Of a stretch of 64,000 nt of DNA, positions 59,875 through 64,000 are shown piece by piece. The notes under the pieces are model-generated. The model made no database searches and was not told the origin of the DNA. It saw nothing but the letters and a program-made list of their open reading frames with translations. Positions within the stretch are counted from its first letter, which is position 1; each line of letters begins with the position of its first letter. This stretch comes from Planctomycetota bacterium (GTDB taxonomy: Bacteria; Planctomycetota; Planctomycetia; Pirellulales; UBA7805), in the NCBI GenBank assembly GCA_003389215.1, contig QQVP01000119.1:186001-250000 (forward strand), written 5' to 3'. Both the position numbers and the translations under genes were made by a program.

Positions 59875-61044
59875 ATGGCCGCCGAGCAGCCTGACGCAGC
59901 AAGCGGCGAAGCCCGCGAGGCGTATCCCTTCCAGGTTGCCGACGCGCCGCCCAAGTGGATGGATCCGGCCCGCTTTCGCGAGATCGTGAGCGGCAAGCGG
60001 CAGGGGGTCGGGGCCTCGCTGATTCGTGCCGGGCTGCGGCTGGCGGCGATTCCCTATGCGGCCGTGGTGGGCGCGCGAAATCGCCTCTGGGATCAGGGCA
60101 AGATCGAGATTTGCCGCGCGGCCGTTCCGGTCGTCAGCGTCGGCAATTTGACCCTGGGGGGCACCGGCAAGACACCCATGGTCGCCTATCTCGCCCGTTG
60201 GTTTCGCGAGCAAGGCCGTCGTGTGGCGATCGTCAGTCGCGGCTATGGTGCCGGCGAGGACGGCCGCAACGACGAGGCGTTGGAGTTGGAGCAACAGTTG
60301 CCCGACGTACCGCACGTGCAGAACGCGAATCGTGTGGACGCGGCCCGCGTGGCCACCGAAGAGCTCGAGTGCGATCTCGTCATCATGGACGACGGCTTCC
60401 AGCACCGGCGGCTGCATCGCGATCTGGACCTGGTGCTGATCGACGCGCTCGAGCCGTTCGGCCACGGACACATCTTTCCGCGCGGCACGCTGCGCGAGCC
60501 AACCAGCAGCCTGGCCCGGGCCGACGCGGTGGTCCTTTCGCGGAGCGACATGATCAGCCCGCGCGAGCGGGCGGCGCTGCAGCAGCGCGTCCGCCTGCTG
60601 GCCCCCCGGGCCATTTGGGCCGAGGTGATGCACGCGCCGCGAGCCCTGTTGAGCGCAGCCGGTCAGGAGAGCGCGTGTCAGGAATTGGCAGGCCGCCGCG
60701 TGGCGGCCTTTTGCGGACTGGGGAATCCGGCCGGCTTTCGCCACACGCTCGAACAATGTGGCTACGAGGTGGCAGCCTGGCGGGCGTTTGCCGATCACTA
60801 CCGCTATCGCCGCGAGGATGTGGCGGAGCTTGCCAACTGGGCCGAGACGGCCCAGGTCGAAGCGGTCGTTTGCACGCACAAAGACCTGGTGAAGCTGAGC
60901 GTCGAATCGTTGGGCGGGATTCCGCTGCGCGCGGTCGCGGTGGGCATCGAGTTTCGCCTGGGGGCCGAGGCACTTGCCGAGCGGCTCGGCGAGGTCTTGC
61001 GAATGCAGCAGGCGGCGGGCGGCGAGTCCGCGGTCGAGGAGTAG
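59875..61044 (+). CDS. lpxK: Tetraacyldisaccharide 4'-kinase
   Basis: 389 residues. The kinase P-loop GNLTLGGTGKTP is at 90-101 and DDGFQHRRLHRDLDLVLIDA near 171-190, both standard for LpxK, which phosphorylates lipid A precursor at the inner membrane. The first 40 residues are an unusual extension. It marks a lipid A-making diderm. Confidence 0.94.
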   Translation: MAAEQPDAASGEAREAYPFQVADAPPKWMDPARFREIVSGKRQGVGASLIRAGLRLAAIPYAAVVGARNRLWDQGKIEICRAAVPVVSVGNLTLGGTGKTPMVAYLARWFREQGRRVAIVSRGYGAGEDGRNDEALELEQQLPDVPHVQNANRVDAARVATEELECDLVIMDDGFQHRRLHRDLDLVLIDALEPFGHGHIFPRGTLREPTSSLARADAVVLSRSDMISPRERAALQQRVRLLAPRAIWAEVMHAPRALLSAAGQESACQELAGRRVAAFCGLGNPAGFRHTLEQCGYEVAAWRAFADHYRYRREDVAELANWAETAQVEAVVCTHKDLVKLSVESLGGIPLRAVAVGIEFRLGAEALAERLGEVLRMQQAAGGESAVEE

Positions 61045-61351
61045 CTTGGCGACGCGGCGACGCGGCGATGACGACCCTGCGACGGGCACGGCCGCCGGGT
61101 CCCCAGCGCCCTTCCGCACGCTAGCAGACGGCCTAGGTCGTACGCCGTCGACCAATTTTCCGAGTGGCGTTGACGAGTTTTGCGAGTGGCGTTGACGGGG
61201 CCCGCGACAGTTGCCAAACTCCGGCCCACCCCACCCGATCGACGTCGCCGTGGCGCGATCGACACCCTCCCCAGACAACCGCCTTCCCAAACAACCGCAG
61301 CGGAGCCGCGTGCTTCTGCCGCGTCCCGCCCGCCCACCTGGAGTTGCTACC
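61045..61351. other. Intergenic region with direct repeats (307 bases)
   Basis: Contains two 22-base tandem units at 61156-61199 (CGAGTGGCGTTGACG core). The frame upstream of the preferred epimerase start is open but not conserved in type. Confidence 0.45.
61156..61199. repeat. Two 22-base tandem repeats
   Basis: Copies at 61156-61177 and 61178-61199 differ by two bases (TTTTCCGAGTGGCG and TTTTGCGAGTGGCG). Confidence 0.6.
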
Positions 61352-62593
61352 TTGAAAACCGTCACGGTCGTCATCGGTTCGCAACCGCAAGGTTGCCGTT
61401 ATCAATCGCTCTTGGAGGCCCTCGCCGCCGACGGCGAGCTCGAACTGGACCTGGTGGTCTGCGGTCGACGAACTTATCCGGAACTCGATCGCCGCTGTTG
61501 CGAGCTGACCGCCCGCGGATTCTCGATCCGCCAGCGGGTCGAGCTGTCGGAGCCGTTCGAGGCGCTGGGCGACGGTTTGCTCACGGCGACGCCACGGAGC
61601 GTGGCCTTTGCCGAGGCGTTTCACGGCGTCGCCGCAGACCTGGTCTTGCTGTTGGGGCCGGCGCGGGAGATGCTCGCCGCGGCCCAGGCGGCCCGTGCTG
61701 CCAAACTTCCCGTCGTTTGCCTGCACCACGAGGTCGCAGCCCCCGCCACCGGTGCCGACGGCGAGGTGTCGCCCGTCGAGGCCACGGCCGAGGCGATTCG
61801 CGGGGCGCTGCTGGAATTGAGCCGGCATCACCTGGTGACCTGCGACGTGGATCGCGCGACCTTGATCGCTCAAGGGCAAGCGGCCCAGCAGGTGACCGTC
61901 TGTGGCAGCCCGGTGCTGGACGAACTCAAAGGCACCACGCTTTGCGAACTCGACTGGCTCGCCACGCGTTGGGGTCTGCCGACCGAGGAACGCTATCTCT
62001 TGGTGAGCTATCTCGCCGATCCCGTGGCCGAGGTCTCCGCCGCCGAGCAGGTGCGCAACTTGCTCGAGGCGGTCGAGGCGACGGAGTTGCCCGTCGTCTT
62101 TGCCCGCGCGTCGGGAATGGCGCGGGATGAGTCGACGTGGGGGCCGTTTCGCGATTACGCGGCGTCGCGAGCGGACGTGAGCCTGGTCGACCGCTGCGAT
62201 TGGCCGACCTACTGGAGCCTGCTGGGCGCGGCCGAGGCGATCGTGGGCAACGTGCCGACCGGTCTGGTGGAAGCGGCCTGGTTGGGCGTTCCGTTCGTCA
62301 ACATCGGCAGCCGTCTGCGGCAGCGACCCGCCGTGCTGGCCGTTCTGGAGGCGGGTTACGAGCGCGACGAGATCTTTGCCTCGATCGCGACCGTCACGGC
62401 GAAGGAGTTTCGGGGACTCTATGCGAGCGACGAAGCCCCCTACGGCGACGGCACGTCGGCCGCGCAGATCGTCGACGTGATGCGCGGGATGCTCGACCTG
62501 CCGCGGCAAGCGGCAGAGGTGTCGGAGGCCCAGGTGGTCGTGCCTTCGCTGGGCGGCGAGCCCGTTTCGCTCTCGGAACCGAGCATCGGCTAG
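61352..62593 (+). CDS. UDP-N-acetylglucosamine 2-epimerase-like protein (NeuC type)
   Basis: TTG 61352 (GGAG nine bases ahead) gives 413 residues; the frame is open upstream to 61211. The fold follows the hydrolysing NeuC/WecB epimerases: VTVVIGSQPQGCRYQSLLEAL, DLVLLLGPAREMLAAAQAA, VTVCGSPVLDEL, YLLVSYLADPV, AEAIVGNVPTGLVEAAWLGVPFVNIG. The conserved His-Gly-Glu region is replaced by HHEVA..., so catalysis may differ. Likely acts in envelope sugar synthesis. No partner genes nearby. Confidence 0.8.
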   Translation: MKTVTVVIGSQPQGCRYQSLLEALAADGELELDLVVCGRRTYPELDRRCCELTARGFSIRQRVELSEPFEALGDGLLTATPRSVAFAEAFHGVAADLVLLLGPAREMLAAAQAARAAKLPVVCLHHEVAAPATGADGEVSPVEATAEAIRGALLELSRHHLVTCDVDRATLIAQGQAAQQVTVCGSPVLDELKGTTLCELDWLATRWGLPTEERYLLVSYLADPVAEVSAAEQVRNLLEAVEATELPVVFARASGMARDESTWGPFRDYAASRADVSLVDRCDWPTYWSLLGAAEAIVGNVPTGLVEAAWLGVPFVNIGSRLRQRPAVLAVLEAGYERDEIFASIATVTAKEFRGLYASDEAPYGDGTSAAQIVDVMRGMLDLPRQAAEVSEAQVVVPSLGGEPVSLSEPSIG

Positions 62594-62753
62594 AGCGTTT
62601 TTCATTTCCCTGTCGCGTCTCGGCGGGCTACGGTCGCGTTTGACGTCGTCGACCTGCATCGACGAATCTCCTGGATTCGCCTGCTTCGGTCTCCTTGTCA
62701 AACTGGCCTCGCTATCCGCCGAATACGCTACATCGATCTGATAAACGCTCTAG
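62590..62753. mobile_element. Small inverted-repeat element (MITE-like)
   Basis: CTAGAGCGTTT at 62590-62600 is the exact reverse complement of AAACGCTCTAG at 62743-62753. The 164-base unit begins on the stop codon of the epimerase-like gene. It encodes nothing convincing and resembles a miniature transposable element with 11-base ends. Confidence 0.5.
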
Positions 62754-62784
62754 TCCCGGCCCACATTTAGCAAACGACGACTTG

Positions 62785-63051
62785 CTACCAGACGACGATT
62801 TGATTGTCGACGTGCAGTTCGCCGGCCACTTCCATGGCGGCGGTCTGGGCAAGTTGATTGCAATGGAACGTGGCACAGAAGCCACGCAAGCGAATCGACG
62901 TGTCGAGCACCTCGACCTCGATCTTGTGGATTCGGCCCCCCGTTGCCAGTTGCACGGCGCGAATCACGCGTTGGGCAAGTTGCTCCTGCTCTTCGGAGCG
63001 ACGGGAGAGACCGGTCCGTGCGCTCGTCGGTTTCACGTCGACATCTTCCAT
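62785..63051 (-). CDS. Small BON-like domain protein
   Basis: 88 residues from ATG 63051 (AAAGGA ahead). The pattern (LAQRVIRAVQLATGGRIHKIEVEVLDTSIRLRGFCATFHCNQLAQTAAMEV) follows a single BON-type domain that binds membranes or polymers. No signal peptide. The long frame upstream is very basic and not supported. Confidence 0.7.
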   Translation of the reverse strand: MEDVDVKPTSARTGLSRRSEEQEQLAQRVIRAVQLATGGRIHKIEVEVLDTSIRLRGFCATFHCNQLAQTAAMEVAGELHVDNQIVVW

Positions 63052-63695
63052 GGTGTAGATTCCTTTACGCAGGTCCAATTTCCCAGGCAGGCGACGACGA
63101 GGCACACGTTGGCGACTCAAGCGACGTCGACGCTGGCGACGAGAAGATGATGGGATCTTCCCGATCCGCCCTGCGTGGTACATCCGCGTTGCGGGGTGCG
63201 TCCTTGCCAAACTCTCGCGACGCCAAACTCTCGCGACGATCGTGACTAGGGCCTCGTCAAGGAGATCTCCTCGGGAAATCTCCTTGGGGGCTTTCCTCAG
63301 CCTGGCCAACGACCGCCCGTTCAACGAAGAAACAAAACGCCGTTGCGCGGCGAATTCATTGCGAGATGTTCATCAACCCGATTCGAAGTCTTAATGCCCA
63401 GAGGTGCAATCGCCTGCGAATCGGTTCTTCAGAATCGGTTCTTCAATCGAGGCCCGAACCACCGCGGAACTTCTTCAATGAAGTGCTCTGCGTTCCTTTC
63501 TCCGCCCGTTTCGCTCAATCTACGACGACCCACGAGCGGGCGTCAAGGCCACGTCCGGCCGATGCCGCTAGCAGTCGCGCGGAGGGCATCGTCATGGGGA
63601 GCGGTCCGCTCTTCGCGCGCCGCGGTGCGCGGAACCGGCGCGCTCGATACGTCGCGCAGCTCGCGCATCATGGGTCGGCGAAGCGGGCGCGGCAA
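63052..63695. other. 644-base intergenic region
   Basis: It holds a nine-base inverted repeat CAAGGAGAT/ATCTCCTTG (63258-63286) and a 14-base tandem pair GAATCGGTTCTTCA (63418-63445). No protein is supported on either strand; the open frames are basic and of low complexity. Confidence 0.5.
63418..63445. repeat. Two 14-base tandem repeats
   Basis: Two exact copies of GAATCGGTTCTTCA lie head to tail in the gap between the BON-like gene and cysC. Confidence 0.6.
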
Positions 63696-64000
63696 CTAAC
63701 TTATCTTGCCCGAAGAACGCAGATAGTCGACGACTTCGCCGGCCAGGGTTTCCGCATCCTTGCCGCCGGCGTCGAGCACCAACTCGGCCGCCAGGGGCGG
63801 CTCATACGGGTCATCGATGCCTGTAAATCCCTTGATTTCCCCCGCGCGGGCCTTCTTGTAAAGACCTTTGGGGTCGCGCTGCTCGCAGACCTCCAGCGGG
63901 GCATCGACGAACACCTCGACGAAGTCGCCCTCGACCTGCTGCCGCCGCACGGCGTCGCGGTCTTGCCGATAGGGGCTGACAAAGGCGGTCAGCACGACCA
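63696..64000 (-). CDS. cysC: Adenylylsulfate kinase, C-terminal part
   Basis: The gene runs off the right edge. The visible end of about 100 residues is APS kinase: [56 protein letters not shown]. It phosphorylates adenylyl sulfate to PAPS. Whether it is alone or fused to an ATP sulfurylase cannot be seen. Confidence 0.95.
   Translation of the reverse strand, partial: VVLTAFVSPYRQDRDAVRRQQVEGDFVEVFVDAPLEVCEQRDPKGLYKKARAGEIKGFTGIDDPYEPPLAAELVLDAGGKDAETLAGEVVDYLRSSGKIS

Noticed and set aside
58549..61374. 941-codon minus-strand frame across isocitrate dehydrogenase and lpxK
   Set aside because: It crosses two well-supported genes and reads as low-complexity sequence.

Overview
The window reads as chromosomal DNA of a planctomycete, probably of the Pirellulales type. 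The signs are an N-ATPase operon of planctomycete layout, two squalene-cyclase-fold proteins with a membrane anchor, a COG1411 HisA-like gene, an unusually long CusA, LpxK and TonB systems of a diderm envelope, and many short palindromic and tandem repeats between genes. Base composition changes by eye near 29.7 kb. To the left it is roughly 55-60% G+C; to the right it is clearly richer, often 65-70%. The change coincides with an intact tRNA-Lys(CTT) gene and a broken tRNA-Lys fragment 190 bases away, so the left part looks like an acquired island next to a tRNA gene.

Left part (1-29.6 kb). After the end of a TPR gene (1-695), a long leftward gene run (714-8621) encodes envelope and metal-handling proteins: a CPA1 antiporter, a phosphoesterase, a Met-rich Spy-like protein, a site-2 protease, a LOG-family protein fused to a YHS-type metal motif, a second YHS protein, a His-rich lipoprotein with a CxxC-type tail, and a small exported protein. 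Facing away is an ECF sigma factor with an anti-sigma factor whose outer domain carries eight cysteines. CusB and CusA follow (copper/silver RND efflux), and overlapping the end of cusA is a complete nine-gene N-ATPase operon, atpDCQRBEFAG (17657-24484). A 1.3 kb stretch without supported genes follows, then a second sigma factor, a thiaminase I-like exported protein and an SH3-domain membrane protein.

Right part (30.3-64 kb). This looks like core genome: a GAF/sigma-54 activator, a toxin-antitoxin pair with a damaged toxin, peptidyl-prolyl isomerase, pcm, recJ and a 56-codon rpmG. Next come two tandem genes with a TonB-like SxxxH membrane anchor fused to a squalene-cyclase-like domain, a FliL-like protein, the HisA-like gene, and a leftward acyl-CoA cluster (carboxyltransferase, AtuA, AtuA C-terminal unit, enoyl-CoA hydratase). 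Then follow the primary sigma factor, TonB and a TonB-dependent receptor, metF, a sugar-nucleotidyltransferase/hexapeptide protein, an aldo/keto reductase, cardiolipin synthase, a probable selenoprotein, an NAD-type isocitrate dehydrogenase, lpxK, a NeuC-like epimerase, a BON-like protein and the end of cysC.

The observations most worth following are: a thioredoxin-fold lipoprotein with an in-frame TGA exactly at the first position of its CxxC motif (58232-58234); the TonB-anchor/squalene-cyclase fusions; the putative island boundary at tRNA-Lys; and the Cys-rich anti-sigma factor with neighbouring palindromes beside the Cus/N-ATPase genes.
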